Under the pieces are notes generated by a model that was given only the letters and a program-made list of their open reading frames with translations, did not search any database and was not told the DNA's origin. A stretch of 64,000 nucleotides of DNA from Eutreptiella sp. 'Long Island Sound 2002' (taxonomy: Eukaryota; Euglenozoa; Euglenophyceae; Eutreptiales; Eutreptiaceae): contig OZ038382.1 in assembly GCA_964036045.1 (NCBI GenBank), positions 39,262,090 through 39,326,089 of the forward strand, read 5' to 3'. Below, piece after piece: positions 40,220-54,227 of this stretch. The number at the start of each line of letters is the position of its first letter. Positions within the stretch are counted from its first letter, which is position 1. The position numbers were made by a program, and so were the translations under genes.

Positions 40220-43200
40220 TGGGCTGTACGCATGCTTTCGTAAAGTGGCACCTTTGGCCCTACCTGTTGAAGTTTTCGCTCTGGTCCACTGCCACCACAC
40301 ACCCACACTGCCATTGCACCCCCCGCCACCGCCGCGCGCGCGCTCGCTCGCCTCGTCTCGTCAAGCCAAGGCATGGCTGGCTTGGCTTGGCATGGTATGG
40401 TATGGCTTGGTGCGAGAGCCAGGTGCTTTCATAATGAAGTGCGGTGCTACTTGCCGACACAATATCTCAAAATTGAATTCGGGACTTTCTGTCAAATTAT
40501 TGCAGCTCCCCCTTCAGGGTTTTGGGAAGGCATTAGGCGACAATTTAGAAGGGGCATGTTCCATATTTTTGCAAAAAGGTTTCATTTTGGTACGCCACAT
40601 TTATTGGATTTCCAGGTTGCTGCGTGGTGGTTGGCCAGGCTGTACGCGTCCTTTCGTAAAGTGGCACCTTTGGCCTAACCCGTTGAAGTTTTCGCTCTGG
40701 TCCACTGCCACCACACACCCACACTGCCATTGCACCCCCCGCCACCCCCCCGCGCGCGCTCGCTCGCCTCGTCTCGTCAAGCCAAGGCATGGCTGGCTTG
40801 GCTTGGCATGGTATGGTATGGCTTTGTGTGAGAGCCAGGTGCTTTCATAATGAAGTGCGGTGATACTTGCTGACACAACATCCCAAAATTGAATTCGGGA
40901 CTTTCTGTCAAATTATTGCAGCTCCCCCTTCAGGGTTCCGGGAAGGCATTAGGCGACAATTTAGAAGGGGCATGTTCCATATTTTTGCAAAAAGGTTTCA
41001 TTTTGGTACGCCACATTTATTGGATTTTCGGGTTGCTGCGTGGTGGTTGGCTGGGCTGTACGCATGCTTCCGTAAAGTGGCACCTTTGGCCCTACCCGTT
41101 GAAGTTTTCGCTCTGGTTCACTGCCACCACACACCCACACTGCCATTGCACCCCCGGCCACCCCCGCGCGCGCGCTCGCTCGCCTCGTCTCGTCAAGCCA
41201 AGGCATGGCTGGCTTGGCTTGGCATGGTATGGTATGGCTTGGTGCGAGAGCCAGGTGCTTTCATAATGAAGTGCGGTGCTACTTGCCGACACAATATCTC
41301 AAATTCGGGACTTTCTGTCAAGTTATTGCAGCTCCCCCTTCAGGGTTCTGGGAAGGCATTAGGCGACAATTTGGAAGGGACATGTTCCATATTTTTGCAC
41401 AAACGTTTCATTGTGGTACGCCACAATTATTGGATTTCCAGGTTGCTGCGTGGTGGTTGGCTGGGCTGTACGCATGCTTTCGTAAAGTGGCACCTTTGGC
41501 CCTACCCGTTGAAGTTTTCGCTCTGGTCCACTGCCACCACACACCCACACTGCCATTGCACCCCCGGCCACCCCCGCGCGCGCGCTCGCTCGCCTCGTCT
41601 CGTCAAGCCAAGGCATGGCTGGCTTGGCTTGGCATGGTATGGTATGGCTTGGTGCGAGAGCCAGGTGCTTTCATAATGAAGTGCGGTGCTACTTGCCGAC
41701 ACAATATCTCAAATTCGGGACTTTCTGTCAAGTTATTGCAGCTCCCCCTTCAGGGTTCTGGGAAGGCATTAGGCGACAATTTGGAAGGGGCATGTTCCAT
41801 ATTCTTGCAAAAACGTTTCATTTTGGTACGCCACATTTATTGGATTTCCAGGTTGCTGCGTGGTGGTTGGCTGGGCTGTACGCATGCTTTCGTAAAGTGG
41901 CACCTTTGGCCCTACCCGTTGAAGTTTTCGCTCTGGTCCACTGCCACCACACACCCACACTGCCATTGCACCCCCCGCCACCCCCGCGCGCGCGCTCGCT
42001 CGCCTCGTCTCGTCAAGCCAAGGCATGGCTGGCTTGGCTTGGCATGGTATGGTATGGCCTGGTGCGAGAGCCAGGTGCTTTCATAATGAAGTGCGGTGCT
42101 ACTTGCCGACACAATATCTCAAAATTGAATTCGGGACTTTCTGTCAAATTATTGCAGCTCCCCCTTCAGGGTTTTGGGAAGGCATTAGGCGACAATTTGG
42201 AAGGGGCATGTTCCATATTTTTGCAAAAAAGTCTCATTTTGGTACGCCACATTTATTGGATTTCCAGGTTGCTGCGTGGTGGTTGGCCAGGCTGTACACG
42301 TCCTTTCGTAAAGTGGCACCTTTGGCCCTACCCGTTGAAGTTTTCGCTCTGGTCCACTGCCACCACACACCCACACTGCCATTGCACCCCCCGCCACCCC
42401 CCCGCGCGCGCTCGCTCGCCTCGGCTCGTCAAGCCAAGGCATGGCTGGCTTGGCTTGGCATGGTATGGTATGGCTTGGTGTGGGAGCCAGGTGCTTTCAT
42501 AATGAAGTGCGGTGATACTTGCTGACACAACATCTCAAAATTGAATTCGGGACTTTCTGTCAAATTATTGCAGCCCCCCCTTCAGGGTTCCGGGAAGGCA
42601 TTAGGCGACAATTTAGAAGGGGCATGTTCCATATTTTTGCAAAAAGGTTTCATTTTGGTACGCCACATTTATTGGATTTTCAGGTTGCTGCGTGGTGGTT
42701 GGCTGGGCTGTACGCATGCTTTCGTAAAGTGGCACCTTTGGCCCTACCCGTTGAAGTTTTCGCTCTGGTTCACTGCCACCACACACCCACACTGCCATTG
42801 CACCCCCCGCCACCCCCGCGCGCGCGCTCGCTCGCCTCGGCTCGTCAAGCCAAGGCATGGCTGGCTTGGCTTGGCATGGTATGGTATGGCTTGGTGCGAG
42901 AGCCAGGTGCTTTCATAATGAAGTGCGGTGCTACTTGCCAACACAATATCTCAAATTCGGGACTTTCTGTCAAGTTATTGCAGCTCCCCCTTCAGGGTTC
43001 TGGGAAGGCATTAGGCGACAATTTGGAAGGGGCATGTTCCATATTTTTGCAAAAACGTTTCATTTTGGTACGCCACATTTATTGGATTTCCAGGTTGCTG
43101 CGTGGTGGTTGGCTGGGCTGTGCGCATGCTTTCGTAAAGTGGCACCTTTGGCCCTACCCGTTGAAGTTTTCGCTCTGGTCCACTGCCACCACACACCCAC

Positions 43201-46200
43201 ACTGCCATTGCACCCCCCGCCACCCCCGCGCGCGCGCTCGCTCGCCTCGTCTCATCAAGCCAAGGCATGGCTGGCTTGGCTTGGCATGGTATGGTATGGC
43301 TTGGTGCGAGAGCCAGGTGCTTTTATAATGAAGTGCGGTGCTACTTGCCGACACAATATCTCAAAATTGAATTCGGGACTTTCTGTCAAATTATTGCAGC
43401 TCCCCCTTCAGGGGTTTTGCGAAGGCATTAGGCGACAATTTAGAAGGGGCGTGTTCCATATTTTTGAAGAAAAATTCTATTTTGGTACGCCACATTTATT
43501 GGAATTCCAGGTTGCTGCTTGGTGGTTGGCCAGGCTGTACGCGTCCTTTCGTAAAGTGGCACCTTTGGCCTAACCTGTTGAAGTTTTCGCTCTGGTCCAC
43601 TGCCACCACACACCCAGACTGCCATTGCACCCCCCGCCACCCCCCCGCGCGCGCTCGCTCGCCTCGTCTCGTCAAGCCAAGGCATGGCTGGCTTGGCTTG
43701 GCATGGTATGGTATGGCTTGGTGTGAGAGCCAGGTGCTTTCATAATGAAGTGCGGTGCTACTTGCCGACACAATATCTCAAAATTGAATTCGGGACTTTC
43801 TGTCAAATTATTGCATCTCCCCCTTCAGGGTTCGGGGAAGGCATTAGGCGACAATTTAGAAGGGGCATGTTCCATATTTTCTGCAAAAATGTTTCATTTT
43901 GGTACGCCACATTTATTGGATTTACAGGTTGCTGCGTGGTGGTTGGCTGGGCTGTACGCATGCTTTCGTAAAGTGGCACCTTTGGCCCTACCCGTTGAAG
44001 TTTTCGCTCTGGTCCACTGCCACCACACACCCACACTGCCATTGCACCCCCCGCCACCCCCCCGCGCGCGCTCGCTCGCCTCGTCTCGTCAAGCCAAGGC
44101 ATGGCTGGCTTGGCTTGGCATGGTATGGTATGGCTTGGTGCGAGAGCCAGGTGCTTTCATAATGAAGTGCGGTGCTACTTGCCGACACAATATCTCAAAA
44201 TTGAATTCGTGACTTTCTGTCAAATTATTGCAGCTCCCCCTTCAGGGTTCCGGGAAGGCATTAGGCGACAATTTAGAAGGGGCATGTTCCATATTTTCGC
44301 AAACAAGGTTCATTTTGGTACGCCACATTTATTGGATTTTCAGGTTGCTGCGTGGTGGTTGGCTAGGCTGTACGCGTCCTTTCGTAAAGTGGCACCTTTG
44401 GCCCTACCCGTTGAAGTTTTCGCTCTGGTCCACTGCCACCACACACCCACACTGCCATTGCACCCCCCGCCACCCCCGCGCGCGCGCTCGCTCGCCTCGT
44501 CTCGTCAAGCCAGGGCATGGCTGGCTTGGCTTGGCATGGTATGGTATAGCTTGGTGTGAGAGCCAGGTGCTTTCATAATGAAGTGCGGTGCTACTTGCCG
44601 ACACAATATCTCAAAGTCGAATTCGTGATTTTCTGTCAAATTAAATTGCAGCTCCCCCTTCAGGGTTCCGGGAAGGCATTAGGCGACAATTTAGAAGGGG
44701 CATGTTCCATATTTTTGCAAAAAAGTTTCATTTTGGTACGCCACATTTATTGGATTTTCAGGTTGCTGCGTGGTGGTTGGCTGGGCTGTACGCATGCTTT
44801 CGTGAAGTGGCACCTTTGGCCCTACCTGTTGAAGTTTTCGCTCTGGTCCACTGCCACCACACACCCACACTGCCATTGCACCCCCCGCCACCACCGCGCG
44901 CGCGCTCGCTCGCCTCGTCTCGTCAAGCCAAGGCATGGCTGGCTTGGCTTGGCATGGTATGGTATGGCTTGGTGCGAGAGCCAGGTGCTTTCATAATGAA
45001 GTGCGGTGCTACTTGCCGACACAATATCTCAAAATTGAATTCGGGACTTTCTGTCAAATTATTGCAGCTCCCCCTTCAGGGTTTTGGGAAGGCATTAGGC
45101 GACAATTTAGAAGGGGCATGTTCCATATTTTTGCAAAAAGGTTTCATTTTGGTACGCCACATTTATTGGATTTCCAGGTTGCTGCGTGGTGGTTGGCCAG
45201 GCTGTACGCGTCCTTTCGTAAAGTGGCACCTTTGGCCTAACCCGTTGAAGTTTTCGCTCTGGTCCACTGCCACCACACATCCACACTGCCATTGCACCCC
45301 CCGCCACCCCCCCGCGCGCGCTCGCTCGCCTCGTCTCGTCAAGCCAAGGCATGGCTGGCTTGGCTTGGCATGGTATGGTATGGCTTTGTGTGAGAGCCAG
45401 GTGCTTTCATAATGAAGTGCGGTGATACTTGCTGACACAACATCCCAAAATTGAATTCGGGACTTTCTGTCAAATTATTGCAGCTCCCCCTTCAGGGTTC
45501 CGGGAAGGCATTAGGCGACAATTTAGAAGGGGCATGTTCCATATTTTTGCAAAAAGGTTTCATTTTGGTACGCCACATTTATTGGATTTTCGGGTTGCTG
45601 CGTGGTGGTTGGCTGGGCTGTACGCATGCTTCCGTAAAGTGGCACCTTTGGCGCTACCCGTTGAAGTTTTCGCTCTGGTTCACTGCCACCACACACCCAC
45701 ACTGCCATTGCACCCCCGGCCACCCCCGCGCGCGCGCTCGCTCGCCTCGTCTCGTCAAGCCAAGGCATGGCTGGCTTGGCTTGGCATGGTATGGTATGGC
45801 TTGGTGCGAGAGCCAGGTGCTTTCATAATGAAGTGCGGTGCTACTTGCCGACACAATATCTCAAATTCGGGACTTTCTGTCAAGTTATTGCAGCTCCCCC
45901 TTCAGGGTTCTGGGAAGGCATTAGGCGACAATTTGGAAGGGGCATGTTCCATATTTTTGCAAAAACGTTTCATTGTGGTACGCCACATTTATTGGATTTC
46001 CAGGTTGCTGCGTGGTGGTTGGCTGGGCTGTACGCATGCTTTCGTAAAGTGGCACCTTTGGCCCTACCCGTTGAAGTTTTCGCTCTGGTCCACTGCCACC
46101 ACACACCCACACTGCCATTGCACCCCCGGCCACCCCCGCGCGCGCGCTCGCTCGCCTCGTCTCGTCAAGCCAAGGCATGGCTGGCTTGGCTTGGCATGGT

Positions 46201-49200
46201 ATGGTATGGCTTGGTGCGAGAGCCAGGTGCTTCCATAATGAAGTGCGGTGCTACTTGCCGACACAATATCTCAAATTCGGGACTTTCTGTCAAGTTATTG
46301 CAGCTCCCCCTTCAGGGTTCTGGGAAGGCATTAGGCGACAATTTGGAAGGGGCATGTTCCATATTTTTGCAAAAACGTTTCATTTTGGTACGCCACATTT
46401 ATTGGATTTCCAGGTTGCTGCGTGGTGGTTGGCTGGGCTGTACGCATGCTTTCGTAAAGTGGCACCTTTGGCCCTACCCGTTGAAGTTTTCGCTCTGGTC
46501 CACTGCCACCACACACCCACACTGCCATTGCACCCCCCGCCACCCCCGCGCGCGCGCTCGCTCGCCTCGTCTCGTCAAGCCAAGGCATGGCTGGCTTGGC
46601 TTGGCATGGTATGGTATGGCCTGGTGCGAGAGCCAGGTGCTTTCATAATGAAGTGCGGTGCTACTTGCCGACACAATATCTCAAAATTGAATTCGGGACT
46701 TTCTGTCAAATTATTGCAGCTCCCCCTTCAGGGTTTTGGGAAGGCATTAGGCGACAATTTAGAAGGGGCATGTTCCATATTTTTGCAAAAAAGTCTCATT
46801 TTGGTACGCCACATTTATTGGATTTCCAGGTTGCTGCGTGGTGGTTGGCCAGGCTGTACGCGTCCTTTCATAAAGTGGCACCTTTGGCCCTACCCGTTGA
46901 AGTTTTCGCTCTGGTCCACTGCCACCACACACCCACACTGCCATTGCACCCCCCGCCACCCCCCCGCGCGCGCTCGCTCGCCTCGGCTCGTCAAGCCAAG
47001 GCATGGCTGGCTTGGCTTGGCATGGTATGGTATGGCTTGGTGTGAGAGCCAGGTGCTTTCATAATGAAGTGCGGTGATACTTGCTGACACAACATCTCAA
47101 AATTGAATTCGGGACTTTCTGTCAAATTATTGCAGCTCCCCCTTCAGGGTTCCGGGAAGGCATTAGGCGACAATTTAGAAGGGGCATGTTCCATATTTTT
47201 GCAAAAAGGTTTCATTTTGGTACGCCACATTTATTGGATTTTCAGGTTGCTGCGTGGTGGTTGGCTGGGCTGTACGCATGCTTTCGTAAAGTGGCACCTT
47301 TGGCCCTACCCGTTGAAGTTTTCGCTCTGGTTCACTGCCACCACACACCCACACTGCCATTGCACCCCCCGCCACCCCCGCGCGCGCGCTCGCTCGCCTC
47401 GTCTCGTCAAGCCAAGGCATGGCTGGCTTGGCTTGGCATGGTATGGTATGGCTTGGTGCGAGAGCCAGGTGCTTTCATAATGAAGTGCGGTGCTACTTGC
47501 CGACACAATATCTCAAATTCGGGACTTTCTGTCAAGTTATTGCAGCTCCCCCTTCAGGGTTCTGGGAAGGCATTAGGCGACAATTTGGAAGGGGCATGTT
47601 CCATATTTTTGCAAAAACGTTTCATTGTGGTACGCCACATTTATTGGATTTCCAGGTTGCTGCGTGGTGGTTGGCTGGGCTGTACGCATGCTTTCGTAAA
47701 GTGGCACCTTTGGCCCTACCCGTTGAAGTTTTCGCTCTGGTCCACTGCCACCACACACCCACACTGCCATTGCACCCCCCGCCACCCCCGCGCGCGCGCT
47801 CGCTCGCCTCGTCTCGTCAAGCCAAGGCATGGCTGGCTTGGCTTGGCATGGTATGGTATGGCTTGGTGCGAGAGCCAGGTGCTTTTATAATGAAGTGCGG
47901 TGCTACTTGCCGACACAATATCTCAAAATTGAATTCGGGACTTTCTGTCAAATTATTGCAGCTCCCCCTTCAGGGTTTTGGGAAGGCATTAGGCGACAAT
48001 TTAGAAGGGGCGTGTTCCATATTTTTGAAGAAAAATTCTATTTTGGTACGCCACATTTATTGGATTTCCAGGTTGCTGCTTGGTGGTTGGCCAGGCTGTA
48101 CGCGTCCTTTCGTAAAGTGGCACCTTTGGCCTAACCCGTTGAAGTTTTCGCTCTGGTCCACTGCCACCACCCACCCAGACTGCCATTGCACCCCCCGCCA
48201 CCCCCCTGCGCGCGCTCGCTCGCCTCGTCTCGTCAAGCCAAGGCATGGCTGGCTTGGCTTGGCATGGTATGGTATGGCTTGGTGTGAGAGCCAGGTGCTT
48301 TCATAATGAAGTGCGGTGCTACTTGCCGACACAATATCTCAAAATTGAATTCGGGACTTTCTGTCAAATTATTGCATCTCCCCCTTCAGGGTTCGGGGAA
48401 GGCATTAGGCGACAATTTAGAAGGGGCATGTTCCATATTTTTGCAAAAATGTTTCATTTTGGTACGCCACATTTATTGGATTTACAGGTTGCTGCGTGGT
48501 GGTTGGCTGGGCTGTACGCATGCTTTCGTAAAGTGGCACCTTTGGCCCTACCCGTTGAAGTTTTCGCTCTGGTCCACTGCCACCACACACCCACACTGCC
48601 ATTGCACCCCCCGCCACCCCCCCGCGCGCGCTCGCTCGCCTCGTCTCGTCAAGCCAAGGCATGGCTGGCTTGGCTTGGCATGGTATGGTATGGCTTGGTG
48701 CGAGAGCCAGGTGCTTTCATAATGAAGTGCAGTGCTACTTGCCGACACAATATCTCAAAATTGAATTCGTGACTTTCTGTCAAATTATTGCAGCTCCCCC
48801 TTCAGGGTTCCGGGAAGGCATTAGGCGACAATTTAGAAGGGGCATGTTCCATATTTTCGCAAAAAAGGTTCATTTTGGTACGCCACATTTATTGGATTTT
48901 CAGGTTGCTGCGTGGTGGTTGGCTAGGCTGTACGCGTCCTTTCGTAAAGTGGCACCTTTGGCCCTACCCGTTGAAGTTTTCGCTCTGGTCCACTGCCACC
49001 ACACACCCACACTGCCATTGCACCCCCCGCCACCCCCGCGCGCGCGCTCGCTCGCCTCGTCTCGTCAAGCCAGGGCATGGCTGGCTTGGCTTGGCATGGT
49101 ATGGTATAGCTTGGTGTGAGAGCCAGGTGCTTTCATAATGAAGTGCGGTGCTACTTGCCGACACAATATCTCAAAGTCGAATTCGTGACTTTCTGTCAAA

Positions 49201-49360
49201 TTAAATTGCAGCTCCCCCTTCAGGGTTCCGGGAAGGCATTAGGCGACAATTTAGAAGGGGCATGTTCCATATTTTTGCAAAAAAGTTTCGTTTTGGTACG
49301 CCACATTTATTGGATTTTCAGGTTGCTGCGTGGTGGTTGGCTGGGCTGTACGCATGCTTT
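40220..49360 (+). repeat. Eleven-monomer tandem duplication, offset 4,562 bp
   Basis: About 40,220-44,780 is repeated at about 44,780-49,340. The offset is 4,562 bp at the left and 4,560 bp at the right because of small indels. Shared private variants include GGCCTAACCCGTTG units, CATCCCAAAATTG, GATTTTCGGGTTGC, CCCCCGGCCACC, TTTTTGAAGAAAAATTC, TTGCATCTCCCCC and a 3-bp insertion giving CAAATTAAATTGCAG (about 44,637 and 49,197). Point differences are sparse. This is the largest recent duplication in the array. Confidence 0.92.
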
Positions 49361-52300
49361 CGTAAAGTGGCACCTTTGGCCCTACCCGTTGAAGTTTTCG
49401 CTCTGGTCCACTGCCACCACACACCCACACTGCCATTGCACCCCCCGCCACCCCCCCCCGCGCGCGCTCGCTCGCCTCGTCTCGTCAAGCCAAGGCATGG
49501 CTGGCTTGGCTTGGCATGGTATGGTATGGCTTGGTGCGAGAGCCAGGTGCTTTCATAATGAAGTGCGGTGCTACTTGCCGACACAATATCTCAAAATTGA
49601 ATTCGGGACTTTCTGTCAAATTATTGCAGCTCCCCCTTCAGGGTTCTGGGAAGGCATTAGGCGACAATTTAGAAGGGGCATGTTCCATATTTTTGCAAAA
49701 AGGTTTCATTTTGGTACGCCACATTTATTGGATTTACAGGTTGCTGCGTGGTGGTTGGCTGGGCTGTACGCATGCTTTCGTAAAGTGGCACCTTTGGCCC
49801 TACCCGTTGAAGTTTCCGCTCTGGTCCACTGCCACCACACACCCACACTGCCATTGCACCCCCCGCCACCCCCCCGCGCGCGCTCGCTCGCCTCGCCTCG
49901 TCAAGCCAAGGCATGGCTGGCTTGGCTTGGCATGGTATGGTATGGCTTGGTGCGAGAGCCAGGTTCTTTCATAATGAAGTGCGGTGCTACTTGCTGACAC
50001 AACATCTCAAAATTGAATTCGGGACTTTCTGTCAAATTATTGCAGCTCCCCCTTCAGGGTTCCGGGAAGGCATTAGGCGACAATTTAGAAGGGGCATGTT
50101 CCATATTTTTGCAAAAAAGGTTCATTTTGGTACGCCACATTTATTGGATTTTCAGGTTGCTGCGTGGTGGTTGGCTAGGCTGTACGCGTCCTTTCGTAAA
50201 GTGGCACCTTTGGCCCTACCCGTTGAAGTTTTCGCTCTGGTCCACTGCCACCACACACCCACACTGCCATTGCACCCCCCGCCACCCCCGCGCGCGCGCT
50301 CGCTCGCCTCCGCTCGTCAAGCCAGGGCATGGCTGGCTTGGCTTGGCATGGTATGGTATAGCTTGGTGTGAGAGCCAGGTGCTTTCATAATGAAGTGCGG
50401 TGATACTTGCCGACACAATATCTCAAAATCGAATTCGGGACTTTCTGTAAAATTATTGCAGCTCCCCCTTCAGGGTTCCGGGAAGGCATTAGGCGACAAT
50501 TTAGAAGGGGCATGTTCCATATTTTTGCAAAGTAGGTTCATTTTGGTACGCCACTTCTATTGGATTTTCAGGTTGCTGCGTGGTGGTTGGCTGGGCTGTA
50601 CGCATGCTTTCGTAAAGTGGCACCTTTGGCCCTACCCGTTGAAGTTTTCGCTCTGGTCCACTGCCACCACACACCCACACTGCCATTGCACCCCCCGCCA
50701 CCCCCCCGCGGGCGCTCGCTCGCCTCCTCTCGTCAAGCCAAGGCATGGCTGGCTTGGCTTGGCATGGTATGGTATGGCTTGGTGCGAGAGCCAGGTGCTT
50801 TCATAATGAAGTGCGGTGCTACTTGCCGACACAATATCTCAAAATTGAATTCGTGACTTTCTGTCAAATTATTGCAGCTCCCCCTTCAGGGTTCCGGGAA
50901 GGCATTAGGCGACAATTTAGAAGGGGCATGTTCCATATTTTTGCAAAAAAGGTTCATTTTGGTACGCCACATTTATTGGATTTCCACGTTGCTGCGTGGT
51001 GGTTGGCTGGGCTGTACGCATGCTGTCGTAAAGTGGCACCTTTGGCCCTACCCGCTGAAGTTTTCGCTCTGGTCCACTGCCACCACACACCCACACTGCC
51101 ATTGCACCCCCCGCCACCCCCCCGCGCGCGCTCGCTCGCCTCGTCTCGCCAAGCCAGGGCATGGCTGGCTTGGCTTGGCATGGTATGGTATGGCTTGGTG
51201 TGAGAGCCAGGTGCTTTCATAATGAAGTGCGGTGATACTTGCCGACACAACATCTCAAAATTGAATTCGGGACTTTCTGTCAAATTATTGCAGCTCCCCC
51301 TTCAAGGTTCCGGGAAGGCATTAGGCGACAATTTAGAAGGGGCATGTTCCATATTTTTGCAAAAAAGGTTCATTTTCGTACGCCACATTTATTGGATTTC
51401 CAGGTTGCTGCGTGGTGGTTGGCTAGGCTGTACGCGTCCTTTCGTAAAGTGGCACCTTTGGCCCTACCCGTTGAAGTTTTCGCTCTGGTCCACTGCCACC
51501 ACACACCCACACTGCCATTGCACCCCCCGCCACCCCCGCGCGCGCGCTCGCTCGCCTCGGCTCGTCAAGCCGGGGTATGGCTGGCTTGGCTTGGCATGGT
51601 ATGGTATAGCTTGGTGTGAGAGCCAGGTGCTTTCATAATGAAGTGCGGTGATACTTGCCGACACAATATCTCAAAATTGAATTCGGGACTTTCTGTCAAA
51701 TTATTGCAGCTCCCCCTTCAGGGTTCCGGGAAGGCATTAGGCGACAATTTAGAAGAGGCATGTTCCATATTTTTGCAAAAGGTTTCATTTTGGTACGCCA
51801 CATTTATTGGATTTCCAGGTTGCTGCGTGGTGGTTGGCTAGGCTGTACGCATGCTTTCGTAAAGTGGCACCTTTCGCCCTACCCGTTGAAGTTTTCGCTC
51901 TGGTCCACTGCCACCACACACCCACACTGCCATTGCACCCCCCGCCACCCCCCCGCGCGCGCTCGCTCGCCTCGTCTCGTCAAGCCAAGGCATGGCTGGC
52001 TTGGCTTGGCATGGTATGGTATGGCTTGGTGCGAGAGCCAGTTGCTTTCATAATGAAGTGCGGTGCTACTTGCCGACACAATATCTCAAAATTGAATTCG
52101 TGACTTTCTGTCAAATTATTGCAGCTCCCCCTTCAGGGTTCCGGGAAGGCATTAGGCGACAATTTAGAAGGGGCATGTTCCATATTTTTGCAAAAGAGGT
52201 TCATTTTGGTACGCCACATTTATTGGATTTCCAGGTTGCTGCGTGGTGGTTGGCTGGGCTGTACGCATGCTTTCGGAAAGTGGCACCTTTGGCCCTACCC

Positions 52301-54227
52301 GTTGAAGTTTTCGCTCTGGTCCACTGCCACCACACACCCAGACTGCCATTGCACCCCCTGCCACCCCCGCGCGCGCGCTCTCTCGCCTCGTCTCGTCAAG
52401 CCAAGGCATGGCTGGCTTGGCTTGGCATGGTACCGTATGGCTTGGTGCGAGAGCCAGGTGCTTTCATAATGAAGTGCGGTGCTACTTGCCGACACAATAT
52501 CTCAAAATTGAATTCGTGACTTTCTGTCAAATTATTGCAGCTCCCCCTTCAGGGTTCTGGGAAGGCATTAGGCGACAATTTAGGAGGGGCATGTTCCATA
52601 TTTTTGCAAAAAAGGTTCATTTTGGTACGCCACATTTATTGGATTTCCAGGTTGCTGCGTGGTGGTTGGCTAGGCTGTACGCATGCTTTCGTAAAGTGGC
52701 ACCTTTGGCCCTACCCGTTGAAGTTTTCGCTCTGGTCCACTGCCACCACACACCCAGACTGCCATTGCACCCCCCGCCACCCCCCCGCGCGCGCTCGCTC
52801 GCCTCGTCTCGTCAAGCCAAGGCATGGCTGGCTTGGCTTGGCATGGTATGGTATGGCTTGGTGCGAGAGCCAGGTGCTTTCATAATGAAGTGCGGTGCTA
52901 CTTGCCGACACAATATCTCAAAATTGAATTCGTGACTTTCTGTCAAATTATTGCAGCTCCCCCTTCAGGGTTCCGGAAAGGCATTAGGCGACAATTTAGA
53001 AGGGGCATGTTCCATATTTTTGCAAAAAAGGTTCATTTTGGTACGCCACATTTATTGGATTTTCAGGTTGCTGCGTGGTGGTTGGCTAGGCTGTACGCGT
53101 CCTTTCGTAAAGTGGCACCTTTGGCCCTACCCGTTGAAGTTTTCGCTCTGGTTCACTGCCACCACACACCCACACTGCCATTGCACCCCCCGCCACCCCC
53201 CCGCGCGCGCTCGCTCGCCTCGTCTCGTCAAGCCAGGGCATGGCTGGCTTGGCTTGGCATGGTATGGTATAGCTTGGTGTGAGAGCCAGGTGCTTTCATA
53301 ATGAAGTGCGGTGATACTTGCCGACACAATATCTCAAAATCGAATTCGGGACTTTCTGTCAAATTATTGCAGGTCCCCCTTCAGGGTTCCGGGAAGGCAT
53401 TAGGCGACAATTTAGAAGGGGCATGTTCCATATTTTTGCAAAAAAGGTTCATTTTGGTACGCCACATTTATTGGATTTTCAGGTTGCTGCGTGGTGGTTG
53501 GCTGGGCTGTACGCATGCTTTCGTAAAGTGGCACCTTTGGCCCTACCCGCTGAAGTTTTTGCTCTGGTCCACTGCCACAACACACCCACACTGCCATTGC
53601 ACCCCCCGCCACCCCCCCGCGCGCGCTCGCTCGCCTCGTCTCGTCAAGCCAAGGCATGGCTGGCTTGGCTTGGCATGGTATGGTATGGCTTGGTGTGAGA
53701 GCCAGGTGCTTTCATAATGAAGTGCGGTGATACTTGCTGACACAACATCTCAAAATTGAATTCGGGACTTTCTGTCAAATTATTGCAGCTCCCCCTTCAG
53801 GGTTCCGGGAAGGCATTAGGTGACAATTTAGAAGGGGCATGTTCCATATTTTTGCAAAAAAGGTTCATTTTGGTACGCCACATTTATTGGATTTTCAGGT
53901 TGCTGCGTGGTGGTTGGCTGGGCTGTACGCATGCTTTCGTAAAGTGGCACCTTTGGCCCTACCCGTTGAAGTTTTCGCTCTGGTCCACTGCCACCACACA
54001 CCCACACTGCCATTGCACCCCCCGCCACCCCCGCGCGCGCGCTCGCTCGCCTCGTCTCGTCAAGCCAAGGCATGGCTGGCTTGGCTTGGCATGGTATGGT
54101 ATAGCTTGGTGTGAGAGCCAGGTGCTTTCATAATGAAGTGCGGTGATACTTGCCGACACAATATCTCAAAATTGAATTCGAGACTTTCTGTCAAATTATT
54201 GCAGCTCCCCCTTCAGGGTTCCGGGAA

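Noticed and set aside
32845-49360. Near-exact block copies as possible assembly artefacts
   Set aside because: Kept as real for now because the copies carry a few private differences and shifting offsets. Spanning long reads would be needed to exclude an artefact.
9-54159. Hundreds of open frames of 60-410 codons on both strands in the array
   Set aside because: They are the same few frames repeated in each unit, open in several phases at once, low in complexity, with no domain. They follow from the base composition of a satellite.
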